Shown here piece by piece: positions 35,972 to 45,250 of a stretch of 64,000 bases of DNA (positions are counted from its first letter, which is position 1; every line of letters starts with the position of its first letter). The notes under the pieces are model-generated. The model searched no databases. It saw only the letters and a program-made list of their open reading frames with translations, and was not told the origin of the DNA. The position numbers and the translations under genes are program-made. Location of the stretch: the NCBI RefSeq assembly GCF_015767435.1, contig NZ_JADWOV010000255.1, forward strand, positions 1-64,000, given 5' to 3'. The DNA is from Polaribacter sp. BAL334. Lineage in GTDB: Bacteria; Bacteroidota; Bacteroidia; Flavobacteriales; Flavobacteriaceae.

Positions 35972-37015
35972 ATGTCAACAAACCAACCACAAAAAAATAA
36001 CGAAGAAGAAGTAGATTTAGGCTCGTTATTTGTCATTATTGGCAGAGGATTTTCTAAATTTTTCAATTTTATTGGAAGTGTTTTTACAGGAATTTTTCAT
36101 GCATTTATTTTGATATTAATTTTTATCAAAGAAAACATCGTTAAAATCGGAATTGCTACTGTAATTGGAATTATTGCTGGAGTTTTTTTAGAGGTACAAT
36201 CTCCTAAAAAATATGCATCAGAATTGTTGATTGAACCCAATTTTAAAAGTAGTTTGCAATTGTATAATAATGTCAATTACTACAATGATTTGGTTAAACA
36301 AAAAGACACTCTAAAACTGCAAGAGACTTTTAATTTGACCAAAGCTGAAGCAGCATCTCTTAAAAAATTCGAAATTCAAGCAATCAAAAATGAAAAAGAT
36401 ATTGTAAATGCATATGATGAATTGATTTTGGCTGTGGATACTTTAACGATTAAAAGTTATGAATTTGATCAATTCAAAGCTTCATTTACTAATTTTGACT
36501 ACAAGGTTCATAAAGTTACTGTAACTGCATCAAAAAGTAATGTTTTTGAAAAGTTGGATGATGTCATCATTTCATCTGTAGTTAAAAACAAGTATTTCAA
36601 TCGATTAAAAGAATTGACCAATGAAAATTTAAATATTACAGATTCTGTTTATAAAGAAAATTTAGCTCAAATTGATTCATTGCGAAAAGTGTACATGCAG
36701 GTAATGTTAGATGAAGCAAAAAAAGAACAATCAGGAACGAATATAGATTTAGGTGGGCAAAATCAATCAACTAAAGAACTAGAATTGTTTGAAACCAATC
36801 GTAAAATTATTAGCGATTTAAGATATATTGCCAATGAAAAATCAAAAAAATACGAGGTAATTAATGTGATTTCAAACTTTCAGCCAATAGGATATGAAAT
36901 CAAAGGAATCTCAAAAAATCATGCTTTTCAATTAGGAGCTTTAGGTGCAGGACTAATGATTTTCTTTCTCTTATTGATAAAACTAAATGTGTATTTGAAT
37001 AATTACAAAAAGTAA
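35972..37015 (+). CDS. Wzz-like polysaccharide chain-length determinant
   Basis: 347 residues. A membrane helix near 57-75 (I-V-K-I-G-I-A-T-V-I-G-I-I-A-G-V-F), a periplasmic coiled-coil-rich part (80-310) and a second helix near 320-342 give the Wzz topology. A further hydrophobic stretch at 22-52 is unusual. There is no tyrosine-kinase domain. It would control chain length of the polymer made by the genes downstream. rfbB follows 3 bp later, so this is the first clear gene of the locus. Confidence 0.82.
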   Translation: MSTNQPQKNNEEEVDLGSLFVIIGRGFSKFFNFIGSVFTGIFHAFILILIFIKENIVKIGIATVIGIIAGVFLEVQSPKKYASELLIEPNFKSSLQLYNNVNYYNDLVKQKDTLKLQETFNLTKAEAASLKKFEIQAIKNEKDIVNAYDELILAVDTLTIKSYEFDQFKASFTNFDYKVHKVTVTASKSNVFEKLDDVIISSVVKNKYFNRLKELTNENLNITDSVYKENLAQIDSLRKVYMQVMLDEAKKEQSGTNIDLGGQNQSTKELELFETNRKIISDLRYIANEKSKKYEVINVISNFQPIGYEIKGISKNHAFQLGALGAGLMIFFLLLIKLNVYLNNYKK

Positions 37016-37018
37016 ACC

Positions 37019-38032
37019 ATGCAAACCGTTTTGATAACTGGTGGATCAGGTTTTATAGGGTCGAATTTTATACCCTATTTTTTAAACCAAAATCCAACTT
37101 TTCAGCTGGTAAATTTAGATTCTTTGACCTATGCTGCAAATCTTGACAATTTAAGTGAAGTTGAGAACCATGAAAGATATATTTTTGTAAAAGGAGATAT
37201 TTGCGATAGAGAGTTGGTTACACATCTTTTTGAGAAATACCATTTTCAGTCAGTGATTCATTTTGCAGCAGAGTCGCATGTAGATAATTCTATCAAAAAC
37301 CCTGATACTTTTATAAAAACGAATATTTTTGGCACCTTTGTTTTATTAGATGTTGCAAAAAAATACTGGATAGAAAACGCAAATCAACCCAAAAAGGGAT
37401 TTGAAAATGCTCGTTTTCATCACATTTCAACAGATGAAGTTTATGGAGCTTTGGGTGAAACAGGCTATTTTTCAGAAGAAACTCCTTATGCACCAAACAG
37501 TCCTTATAGTGCTTCAAAAGCGTCTTCAGATTTTCTGGTAAGAAGTTATTATCATACCTATGGAATGAATGTGGTCACTACCAATTGCTCCAATAATTAT
37601 GGCCCAAAACAGCATGATGAAAAGTTGATTCCAACCATCATCAGAAAAGCGATTTTTGGAGAAAATATTCCCATTTATGGCAATGGTAAAAACGTGCGAG
37701 ATTGGTTATTTGTGTTAGATCATTGTTCGGCAATTGACTTGGTTTTTAAAAGAGGAAAAAAAGGAGAAACCTATACTATTGGTGGAGATAGTGAACAAAA
37801 TAATTTGTATATTGCTCATAAAATTTGTGCAATTTTAGATGAAATTCGTCCTAAAAAGAATGCTTACAAAGAACAAATTACGTTTGTTACAGATAGATTA
37901 GGTCATGATTTTAGATATGCCATTGACGCATCAAAAATAAAAAGAGAATTGGGCTGGAAAGCCTCCGAAAATTTTGAGACAGGAATTGAAAATACTGTAA
38001 AATGGTATTTAAGAAAATATGAAAACTTATGA
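37019..38032 (+). CDS. rfbB: dTDP-glucose 4,6-dehydratase
   Basis: 337 residues, extended SDR fold. G-G-S-G-F-I-G-S near the N-terminus binds NAD, S-T-D-E-V-Y-G is the catalytic Thr-Asp-Glu segment, and Y-S-A-S-K gives the Tyr and Lys. It converts dTDP-glucose to dTDP-4-keto-6-deoxyglucose in the cytoplasm. It overlaps rfbA by 4 bp and is translated with it. Confidence 0.97.
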   Translation: MQTVLITGGSGFIGSNFIPYFLNQNPTFQLVNLDSLTYAANLDNLSEVENHERYIFVKGDICDRELVTHLFEKYHFQSVIHFAAESHVDNSIKNPDTFIKTNIFGTFVLLDVAKKYWIENANQPKKGFENARFHHISTDEVYGALGETGYFSEETPYAPNSPYSASKASSDFLVRSYYHTYGMNVVTTNCSNNYGPKQHDEKLIPTIIRKAIFGENIPIYGNGKNVRDWLFVLDHCSAIDLVFKRGKKGETYTIGGDSEQNNLYIAHKICAILDEIRPKKNAYKEQITFVTDRLGHDFRYAIDASKIKRELGWKASENFETGIENTVKWYLRKYENL

Positions 38033-38883
38033 AAGGAATTGTTTTAGCAGGAGGTTCTGGTACAAGATTGCATCCAATTACAATTACAATAAGCAAACAA
38101 TTGATGCCTGTCTATGACAAGCCCATGATTTATTACCCAATTTCTACGTTAATTTCAGCAGGAATTAATGAAATTTTAATTATTTCAACGCCCCAAGATC
38201 GCCCTCTTTTCGAAAAATTATTAGGAAATGGAAATCAGATTGGATGTCATTTTGAATATGCAGAGCAGGAACATCCAAATGGTTTGGCGCAGGCCTTTTT
38301 GATAGGAGAAGAATTCATAGGAGATGATAATGTAGCACTGATTTTGGGGGATAATATTTTTTATGGAACAGGTTTGTTAAAACAGTTGAAAAAAAACACA
38401 AATCCTGATGGTGGAACTGTATTTGCGTATCATGTACATGACCCTGAACGTTATGGAGTTGTTGAATTTGATGAACATCAAAAAGCAATTTCTATTGATG
38501 AAAAACCTTTACATCCAAAATCAAATTATGCAGTTCCTGGGATTTATTTTTATGACAACTCAGTAATTGAAAAAGCTAAAAAATTAACTCCAAGTAAACG
38601 TGGTGAATTAGAGATAACTGACATCAACAAAGCCTATTTAGAAGAAAAAAAATTATCAGTAAGCATTCTTGACAGAGGAATTGTTTGGTTTGATACAGGT
38701 ACATTTCACAGTTTGATGCAGGCAAGTACCTTTGTAGAAGTAATTGAAGAACGGCAAGGATTAAAAATTGGATCGATTGAAGAAGCTGCTTTTAGGGCAG
38801 GATTTATTGATAAAAATCAATTACATGAACTGGCAAAACCCTTGTTGAAAAGTGGTTATGGAAAAAATTTGATGGAAATTTAA
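38029..38883 (+). CDS. rfbA: Glucose-1-phosphate thymidylyltransferase
   Basis: 284 residues. The start [14 protein letters not shown] is the nucleotide loop, followed by [18 protein letters not shown], diagnostic for RmlA. It makes dTDP-glucose from dTTP and glucose 1-phosphate, the first step of the pathway. It overlaps rfbB by 4 bp and rfbC by 1 bp (TAATG). Confidence 0.97.
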   Translation: MKGIVLAGGSGTRLHPITITISKQLMPVYDKPMIYYPISTLISAGINEILIISTPQDRPLFEKLLGNGNQIGCHFEYAEQEHPNGLAQAFLIGEEFIGDDNVALILGDNIFYGTGLLKQLKKNTNPDGGTVFAYHVHDPERYGVVEFDEHQKAISIDEKPLHPKSNYAVPGIYFYDNSVIEKAKKLTPSKRGELEITDINKAYLEEKKLSVSILDRGIVWFDTGTFHSLMQASTFVEVIEERQGLKIGSIEEAAFRAGFIDKNQLHELAKPLLKSGYGKNLMEI

Positions 38884-39452
38884 TGAAAATAATAGAGACA
38901 CATTTAAAAGGCTGTTTTATTATAGAGCCCACAATTTTTGATGACGGAAGAGGTAGTTTTTTTGAATCTTTTAATTTAAAAGAATTTGAAGAAAAAGCGG
39001 GGCTGAATATCAATTTTGTTCAAGACAATCAATCAATATCACAAAGAGGTGTTTTAAGAGGTTTACATTTCCAAAAGGGTGAGTTTGCTCAAGCTAAATT
39101 AGTAAGGGTAATAAGAGGAAAAGTGTTGGATGTAGTTGTTGATATTAGAAAAAATTCAGAAACATTTGGACAGACTTTTTGCATAGAATTGTCAGGCGAA
39201 AATAACAAACAATTATTTGTACCAAGAGGATTTGCACACGGTTTTGCTGTTTTAGAAGATGACACAATATTTTTTTATAAGTGCGATAATTATTATCGCA
39301 AAGATTCAGAAGGAGGAATTATCTATAATGACGAAAGTTTACATATTGATTGGAAATTAAAAGAAGAGGAAATTACACTATCAGAAAAAGATAAATTTTT
39401 GAAAAAATTCAATTATTTTGAGTTAAAAAATGTATTTCAAGATGTTTTTTAA
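38883..39452 (+). CDS. rfbC: dTDP-4-dehydrorhamnose 3,5-epimerase
   Basis: 189 residues, cupin fold. L-R-G-L-H-F-Q carries the catalytic His, with V-D-I-R-K-N-S and V-P-R-G-F-A-H-G-F further on. It epimerises the 4-keto sugar made by RfbB. The reductase gene rfbD that would complete dTDP-L-rhamnose does not follow. A gap of 44 bp containing a perfect hairpin separates it from the glycosyltransferases. Confidence 0.96.
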   Translation: MKIIETHLKGCFIIEPTIFDDGRGSFFESFNLKEFEEKAGLNINFVQDNQSISQRGVLRGLHFQKGEFAQAKLVRVIRGKVLDVVVDIRKNSETFGQTFCIELSGENNKQLFVPRGFAHGFAVLEDDTIFFYKCDNYYRKDSEGGIIYNDESLHIDWKLKEEEITLSEKDKFLKKFNYFELKNVFQDVF

Positions 39453-39467
39453 AAATACAAACAACTC

Positions 39468-39489
39468 CTTATTTTAGAATCAAAATAAG
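39468..39489. repeat. Perfect 8-bp inverted repeat before a glycosyltransferase gene
   Basis: CTTATTTT (39468-39475) and AAAATAAG (39482-39489) pair around a 6-nt loop, 7 bp before ATG 39497. No T run follows. It could be an attenuating or leader hairpin, or chance in AT-rich DNA. Confidence 0.45.
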
Positions 39490-39496
39490 CTATGAA

Positions 39497-40450
39497 ATGA
39501 AAAAAATTTACTGCGTAACACCTGTTTACAATGATTGGGAAAGTTTTCAAGTTCTCATTTCTCATTTAGAAAAACTCCAAATAGAACAAGTTGATAGATT
39601 TCATTTTTCGGTAATTGCTATTAATGATGGTTCTAATGAGGAGAAAAGTTTCTCTAAATCTTCTTTGGATATTACGATTTTAAATCTGAAAATAAATATT
39701 GGGCATCAAAGAGCTATAGCTACAGGACTTCAATATATTTACAATGAAATTGAAGAAAAAGACTATGTGATTGTGATGGATTGTGACGGCGAAGACAAGC
39801 CAGAAGATATTATCTTGTTGCTTGAAAAAGCTGAAAATCAGAATGATAAAAAAATTATTTTTGCACAAAGAAAAAAAAGACAGGAATCTTTGTTATTCAA
39901 GTTTGGATATCTTGTGTATAAAAAATTGTTCAAGTTATTTACTGGGCAAAAAATAAATTTTGGAAATTTCAGTGCAATTCCAGCCTCACTTTTATCAAAA
40001 GTAATTTATCAAAATAACATTTGGAATCATTTTTCTGGAGGTGTCATTCAATCAAAAATTCCTTATGATCGCGTTTTATTAGACAGGGGAAAAAGATTTC
40101 ATGGAGTATCAAAAATGAATTTTTATAATCTCACAATTCATGGATTAAGTTCTATTTCTGTTTACTTTGATTTTTTATCATTGCGAATTTTAAAATTTAC
40201 TTTATACGGAATTTTACTCTGCGCAATCTCCATTTTTTATATTCTATATCAAAAAATATTCACTGAAAATGCCATTCCAGGGTGGGCTTCAAGTTTGACT
40301 CTTATTCTAACAGGAATTATGCTTCAGTTATTTACAGTAACTTTAATTGTATTGTTATTACAACTTAGTTCTAGAAAAAACATTGCTGTCCCCAATTCAA
40401 AAACATATGTAGATTTTATAGAGAGTATAGATGATGTCAAAAAACAATAA
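39497..40450 (+). CDS. GT2 glycosyltransferase, GtrB/DPM-like
   Basis: 317 residues. A GT2 catalytic domain (1-215) with C-V-T-P-V-Y-N-D, I-N-D-G-S and the D-C-D-G-E-D motif that binds the nucleotide sugar and metal, then two membrane helices (about 235-255 and 270-295). This is the layout of enzymes that charge polyprenyl phosphate with a sugar. It overlaps the following GT-C-like gene by 20 bp, which suggests one makes the lipid-linked donor and the other uses it. The sugar is unknown. Confidence 0.85.
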   Translation: MKKIYCVTPVYNDWESFQVLISHLEKLQIEQVDRFHFSVIAINDGSNEEKSFSKSSLDITILNLKINIGHQRAIATGLQYIYNEIEEKDYVIVMDCDGEDKPEDIILLLEKAENQNDKKIIFAQRKKRQESLLFKFGYLVYKKLFKLFTGQKINFGNFSAIPASLLSKVIYQNNIWNHFSGGVIQSKIPYDRVLLDRGKRFHGVSKMNFYNLTIHGLSSISVYFDFLSLRILKFTLYGILLCAISIFYILYQKIFTENAIPGWASSLTLILTGIMLQLFTVTLIVLLLQLSSRKNIAVPNSKTYVDFIESIDDVKKQ

Positions 40451-42923
40451 CCATAAATTTCTTGCAATATCCATAGTATTGAATTTAATAATTTTTCAAT
40501 TAAGTTATGGATTTCAGATAATTATACCAACAAATATAAATTGGTTAATGACTGTTTATCATGACTGGGGTCAGCATTATTTAGGCTGGGCTTATTTTCG
40601 AGCTGAACCTTGGCATTTTCCTATTGGAAGCATTGAAAATTATAATTTTCCGGCTGGAACAAATGTTGGTTTTACAGATTCAATTCCTTTGTTAGCCATA
40701 ATCTTCAAACTATTTTCATTTTTATTATCAGATACTTTTCAATACTTCGGAATTTGGTTTTTATCTTGTCATCTATTATTAGGTTATTTTACTTTTAAGC
40801 TTTTAAACCTTTTTACTAAAAATTATATTCTCATAGTTGTTGCTGTCCTTTTGGTGTCATATAATCCAATTATATTGTATAGAGCTTTGCATCCTGCTCT
40901 TTGCGCTCAATGGTTACTAGTTGCTTCTATGTACTTTTATTTAAGAAATACTTCAAAAGAAAATGTTCATATAATCAACAAAAAACAACTTTTTATTCTT
41001 GTTTTAAGCGCACTTATTAACCCATATTTATTTTTGATGGTTTTTGGATTTGCTGTTATACTGCCTTTTAAAAATTATTATTTTGATAAGTTAATTTCTT
41101 TAAAACAGGTTTTCTTATATATATTTTCTGGTCTTTTTATAGTTTTTGTTAGTTGGTTATTAATTGGGATGGTTTCATTTTCCACTACCAAAACTATGGA
41201 AGTTCAAAACAGTTATGGACTTTATGGATTCAATTTAAATTCATTTTACAATTCTAGTGGTTGGTCTTCCTTCTTTCAAGCATTAAAAACGTATTCTCCA
41301 AGACAATATGAAGGTTTTTCGTATTTGGGTTTAGGAATATTTATTTTAATCATTATAAGTTCTATTTATCTAATTTATATAGCCTCTAAAAAATCACTTC
41401 ACATAAAAAAGTATTACAAATTATTTCCTTTTTTTCTACTCATATTCATAGCAACTATTTTTGCAATAACCAATAAAGTTACAATCAATAATACCTTGTT
41501 ATTTGATTACTATTTGCCAGAAATAATACTCAAAATTGGAAATGTATTTAGAGCTAGTGGAAGGTTTATTTGGATATTGTTTTATGCAATTTTATTTTAT
41601 TTTTTATGGATTCTTATCAAGTCGAAGATTCCTGAAAAAGCAAAGATATTTTTGATGATTCTTATATGTAGTATTCAGTTTTACGATACAAAACTTTTGC
41701 TTACTAAAAATTTACAACCTGGAGATTATAAAGTTTTGCCGCTCAACGAAGATAAATGGACTGAGATTTCTTCCAATTTTCAAAAGATAATTACGTATCC
41801 ACTTTATAATAATAGCCTGTTATACAATTCTGATTATCAAGATTGGTGTTACATTGCCCTAAAAAACAAATTGCCAATTACCAATGGTTATGTTGCAAGA
41901 GAATCTGGCACAAAAAACTTGATGTATCAACAACAATTTCAAGAGGAAATTGCCAATGCAATCATCAATGAAAATGATTTAATTATCACAACCCCTAAAT
42001 ATTTATCAGATTTTAATTCATTAATTTACAAACAGCGAGTAGATATTGGATTTATGGATGGATTTTATTATTTATATTCAAGAGAAAATGCAAAAATGAA
42101 CAAGCATCATTTTTCTAAATCGGAATTGTTTAAGGCAGATTCTATTTTCAGTAAATTGAAAAATACTTATAAAATAACTACTATCAATAAACCTATCATT
42201 CATGAAAATAAAATGCAATTTAATATTGAGAAATTTACTTTTCAAAATCAAATAATTAATCTAAAAGGATGGGCTTTTTTGAATGATAACCCGAAAGTTA
42301 ATGATGTTATTTTTATTGCATTAAGCAATGATAAGAATACATATTTACTAAAAACAAATAGTATTGAAAGATTAGATGTCTCAGGTCATTTTAAAAATGA
42401 TAATCTTAAAAACGCAGGTTTTAAGACTAGTTTGATTACTGATGAGATAGAAAATGGCGTTTATAATATGAGCATTGGAATCCAATCAGGAAATGAAATA
42501 TTATTTCAATCTGCCAATAAACCTGTAATTGAGATAATGAATGAAATAAATCCTATAATTTTAAAAGAATTACCAAAAGTTACAAATTCTATTACTTATA
42601 ACTTAGAAGAAAGTTTGATAAAATCAAATAAAATTATACTATCAGGTTGGGGATTTATGAACGAAAAATCAATGAAGAATACTAAAATTTCTATTATTTT
42701 AGAAAGTGATTCTCTAATTTATTCTTTAAACACTACAATCATTCCACGCCCAGATGTAGCTAACCATTTTGGTGAAAAAATAGATTCAGAAAATGTTGGA
42801 TTTAAGTTAAATTTTGAACAACAAATTTTGAAAAAAGGAGAATACAAAATAGGTATTTTGTTTACAGATAATGAAGGCAAAAAAGAAGCATTTATAATCA
42901 CTGATAAAACCATAAAAAATTAA
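40431..42923 (+). CDS. Polytopic GT-C-like membrane protein (DUF6311-like) with duplicated C-terminal domain
   Basis: 830 residues. The first about 430 residues contain about 10-12 membrane helices, with a luminal loop Y-H-D-W-G-Q-H-Y-L-G-W and N-F-P-A-G-T-N-V-G-F-T-D-S-I-P-L as in DUF6311/GT-C proteins. The Asp in the first loop is a candidate catalytic residue. After a soluble domain, two related modules follow with a spacing of 126 residues: G-W-A-F at 613 and G-W-G-F at 739, L-D-V-S-G-H-F at 648 and P-D-V-A-N-H-F at 774, each with an N-x-G-F-K and G-x-Y-x-x-G-I motif. It probably transfers sugar from a polyprenyl carrier on the outer face. ATGs at 40431 and 40434 are equally possible starts. 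Confidence 0.8.
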   Translation: MMSKNNNHKFLAISIVLNLIIFQLSYGFQIIIPTNINWLMTVYHDWGQHYLGWAYFRAEPWHFPIGSIENYNFPAGTNVGFTDSIPLLAIIFKLFSFLLSDTFQYFGIWFLSCHLLLGYFTFKLLNLFTKNYILIVVAVLLVSYNPIILYRALHPALCAQWLLVASMYFYLRNTSKENVHIINKKQLFILVLSALINPYLFLMVFGFAVILPFKNYYFDKLISLKQVFLYIFSGLFIVFVSWLLIGMVSFSTTKTMEVQNSYGLYGFNLNSFYNSSGWSSFFQALKTYSPRQYEGFSYLGLGIFILIIISSIYLIYIASKKSLHIKKYYKLFPFFLLIFIATIFAITNKVTINNTLLFDYYLPEIILKIGNVFRASGRFIWILFYAILFYFLWILIKSKIPEKAKIFLMILICSIQFYDTKLLLTKNLQPGDYKVLPLNEDKWTEISSNFQKIITYPLYNNSLLYNSDYQDWCYIALKNKLPITNGYVARESGTKNLMYQQQFQEEIANAIINENDLIITTPKYLSDFNSLIYKQRVDIGFMDGFYYLYSRENAKMNKHHFSKSELFKADSIFSKLKNTYKITTINKPIIHENKMQFNIEKFTFQNQIINLKGWAFLNDNPKVNDVIFIALSNDKNTYLLKTNSIERLDVSGHFKNDNLKNAGFKTSLITDEIENGVYNMSIGIQSGNEILFQSANKPVIEIMNEINPIILKELPKVTNSITYNLEESLIKSNKIILSGWGFMNEKSMKNTKISIILESDSLIYSLNTTIIPRPDVANHFGEKIDSENVGFKLNFEQQILKKGEYKIGILFTDNEGKKEAFIITDKTIKN

Positions 42924-43067
42924 GTGAATAATAAAGTATTTTTAGATAATTTAATTGAAATTTGCTGACTGAATAATTCCAATTTTAAGAATGAAAAAGG
43001 AATTTTATATAGTTCTATTATGCTATATATCATGAGATTTGTATAGGATAAAAAGAATGTTACTTGA
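42924..43067. other. Intergenic gap inside the polysaccharide locus
   Basis: 144 bp of very AT-rich DNA separate the GT-C-like gene from the flippase, the largest gap of the locus after rfbB. It holds a weak AATTCC/GGAATT inverted repeat (42975-43004) and no convincing promoter or open frame. It may hide an internal promoter. Confidence 0.35.
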
Positions 43068-44363
43068 ATGGATAGAAAAAAAATTTTAATTAAAAACATT
43101 TCATTAGGCTTGGTTTATAAGTCTATAAATTTATTGATTGTTTTTACTACCATTCCATTGTTGCTGAATTACTTGGACAAAGAATTGTATGGAATTTGGG
43201 CTACTATATTTTCTTTAATCAACATCATCATTTTTGTTGACGGAGGAATTGGAAATGGTTTAAAAACGAAATTAGCAGAATCTTTGAGTTTGCAAAACTT
43301 TCATCTTGCAAAAACTTACATTTCAACAGCCTATGTTTCTATTCTAGTAATTTCTTTAGTTCTGTTCGCTGTTGCCTCTTTATTTATCTACTTAACAGAT
43401 TTTCAAAAACTTTTCAATACAGCTCTATTAACAAATAGTGAATTTCAAATTATTTTAACAATCACCTTTTTTTTAGTAATTATTGGATTTATACTAAATC
43501 TCTACAAATCCTTCTACTACGCAAATCAACAAGCATCTAAAGTAGAACTTTCATTGTTGATTTACCAGATAATTATATTGATATCGATTACTTTGTTGAT
43601 GCAATTTTATTCAAAAAGCCTTCTATTGATTGCGATAATTTATGGAGGATCAAACGTATTGATTGGGCTTTGGTTTTCGTTTCAGTTTTTTAAAAGAAAC
43701 AAGCAAATTATACCAGAAATCAGTTTTTTTAACAAAGAAAAAGTAAAATCATTGATGGGTTTGAGTTTAGAGTTTTTTGTTATTCAACTTTCAATGATTG
43801 TTATTTTTACAACAGATAATTTAATAATCACGAATCTCATTGGACCAAAAGATGTGGCAACTTATGACGTTGTTTATAGATTATTTCATTTACTGATAAC
43901 ACTCTCTGCGATAGCTCAAGATCCATTATGGGCTTTATATACAGATGCTTATCAGAAAAAGGATTTTAATTGGATAAAAAAATCAATCAAAAGATTGAAT
44001 AAATTATACTTATTATTTATACTGGTTGTGATCATTTTATACTTTATTGCAAATCCATTTATCCAATTTTGGACACAAAAAGATTTAGGCATCCTAGATA
44101 GTTTATTATTAATAATGGCGATTTTTGTTTTGATAAGAGTTTATGGATTAATTTATATGGTTTTTCTAAATGCCATTGGTAAGATAAAACTTCAAATGTG
44201 GTTATTTGTATTTGGTGCGATCATCAATATTCCAATTTCAATTTTCTTAGTTAAAAATACTGATTTAGGAAGTGGAGCTGTTATTTTAGGAACAGTTTTG
44301 AGTATTTTTAGTTTATCGATACTTTTACCCATTCAAACAAATAGAATTTTATCTAAAAAGTAA
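43068..44363 (+). CDS. Wzx-type oligosaccharide flippase
   Basis: 431 residues with about 12-14 hydrophobic helices and no signal peptide. The N-terminal pattern N-I-S-L-G-L-V-Y-K-S-I-N with G-I-W-A-T-I-F-S-L-I-N in the first loop is that of the polysaccharide-transport (PST/Wzx) branch of the MOP superfamily. It would move undecaprenyl-linked repeat units across the inner membrane, to be joined by the polymerase-type proteins downstream. Confidence 0.87.
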   Translation: MDRKKILIKNISLGLVYKSINLLIVFTTIPLLLNYLDKELYGIWATIFSLINIIIFVDGGIGNGLKTKLAESLSLQNFHLAKTYISTAYVSILVISLVLFAVASLFIYLTDFQKLFNTALLTNSEFQIILTITFFLVIIGFILNLYKSFYYANQQASKVELSLLIYQIIILISITLLMQFYSKSLLLIAIIYGGSNVLIGLWFSFQFFKRNKQIIPEISFFNKEKVKSLMGLSLEFFVIQLSMIVIFTTDNLIITNLIGPKDVATYDVVYRLFHLLITLSAIAQDPLWALYTDAYQKKDFNWIKKSIKRLNKLYLLFILVVIILYFIANPFIQFWTQKDLGILDSLLLIMAIFVLIRVYGLIYMVFLNAIGKIKLQMWLFVFGAIINIPISIFLVKNTDLGSGAVILGTVLSIFSLSILLPIQTNRILSKK

Positions 44364-44446
44364 GTTTTCTTAATCAAATTTAAAATTGAGTATTAATGTA
44401 TCAAAACATCTTGTTTTTCAATTAAAAATAAAGCAATACCAAAGTA

Positions 44447-45232
44447 ATGATGAAATTATTTTTAAGCGTAATTACAGTAAGTTTAAATTCTGAGGTGACA
44501 ATTGAAAAAACAATTCAATCAGTTTTGAACCAAAATTTCACTAGCTTTGAATATATTATAGTTGATGGAAATTCATCTGATAATACAATTAAAATAATTA
44601 AAAAGTATGAATCTAAATTTCATCAAAAAAACATTCAATTTACTTGGATAAGTGAACCTGATTCAGGTATTTATAATGCATGGAATAAAGGGTTAAAGCT
44701 TGCCAAAGGAAATTGGATTTCCTTTTTAGGCTCTGATGATATTTATTTAGATAATGTTTTAGAAAAATATGCAAGTGTAATTTTAGCCAATCAAAATGCA
44801 GATTTCATTCATTCAAAAGTGAAACTAATGGATAAAAATAAGGTGAAATTTATATTTTCTGATACATGGAAATGGACTGAATTTAGAAGATATATGAAAA
44901 TTGCTCATGTAGGTTCTTTTCATAATAGAAAGTACTTTGAAAAATATGGAAATTTTAATGAAAAGTATAAAATAGTAGGGGATTATGAAATGTTGTTGAG
45001 GGCAAAAGACACTTTAAAAACTGTTTTTATTGATGAATTTACAGCCGAAATGAATGATGGCGGAGTTAGTAATCAAAATGTAGTAAGAGCCTTTAGTGAA
45101 GCAAGAATTGCTAAAATTTCAACGGTTCATGTTTTAAAACCAATAGCCTATTTTGATTTTTATTTTTCATTATTAAAATATTATATGTCAAGTTTTTTGA
45201 AAAAAATGAATCTTAATCTCAGAAAAAAATAA
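44447..45232 (+). CDS. GT2 glycosyltransferase
   Basis: 261 residues, soluble. GT2 fold with S-V-I-T-V-S-L-N-S, I-V-D-G-N-S-S-D-N-T and the conserved S-E-P-D-S-G-I-Y-N-A-W-N-K-G segment, then G-S-D-D-I-Y, the metal-binding D-x-D counterpart. It adds one sugar to the lipid-linked repeat unit on the cytoplasmic face. Donor and acceptor are unknown. ATG 44447 is followed at once by a second ATG. Confidence 0.87.
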   Translation: MMKLFLSVITVSLNSEVTIEKTIQSVLNQNFTSFEYIIVDGNSSDNTIKIIKKYESKFHQKNIQFTWISEPDSGIYNAWNKGLKLAKGNWISFLGSDDIYLDNVLEKYASVILANQNADFIHSKVKLMDKNKVKFIFSDTWKWTEFRRYMKIAHVGSFHNRKYFEKYGNFNEKYKIVGDYEMLLRAKDTLKTVFIDEFTAEMNDGGVSNQNVVRAFSEARIAKISTVHVLKPIAYFDFYFSLLKYYMSSFLKKMNLNLRKK

Positions 45233-45250
45233 CTAAAAGTTTATAATTTT

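Noticed and set aside
42924..43067. Small gene or IS remnant in the gap before the flippase
   Set aside because: No open frame with a credible start, no long inverted repeats and no transposase-like peptide were found.
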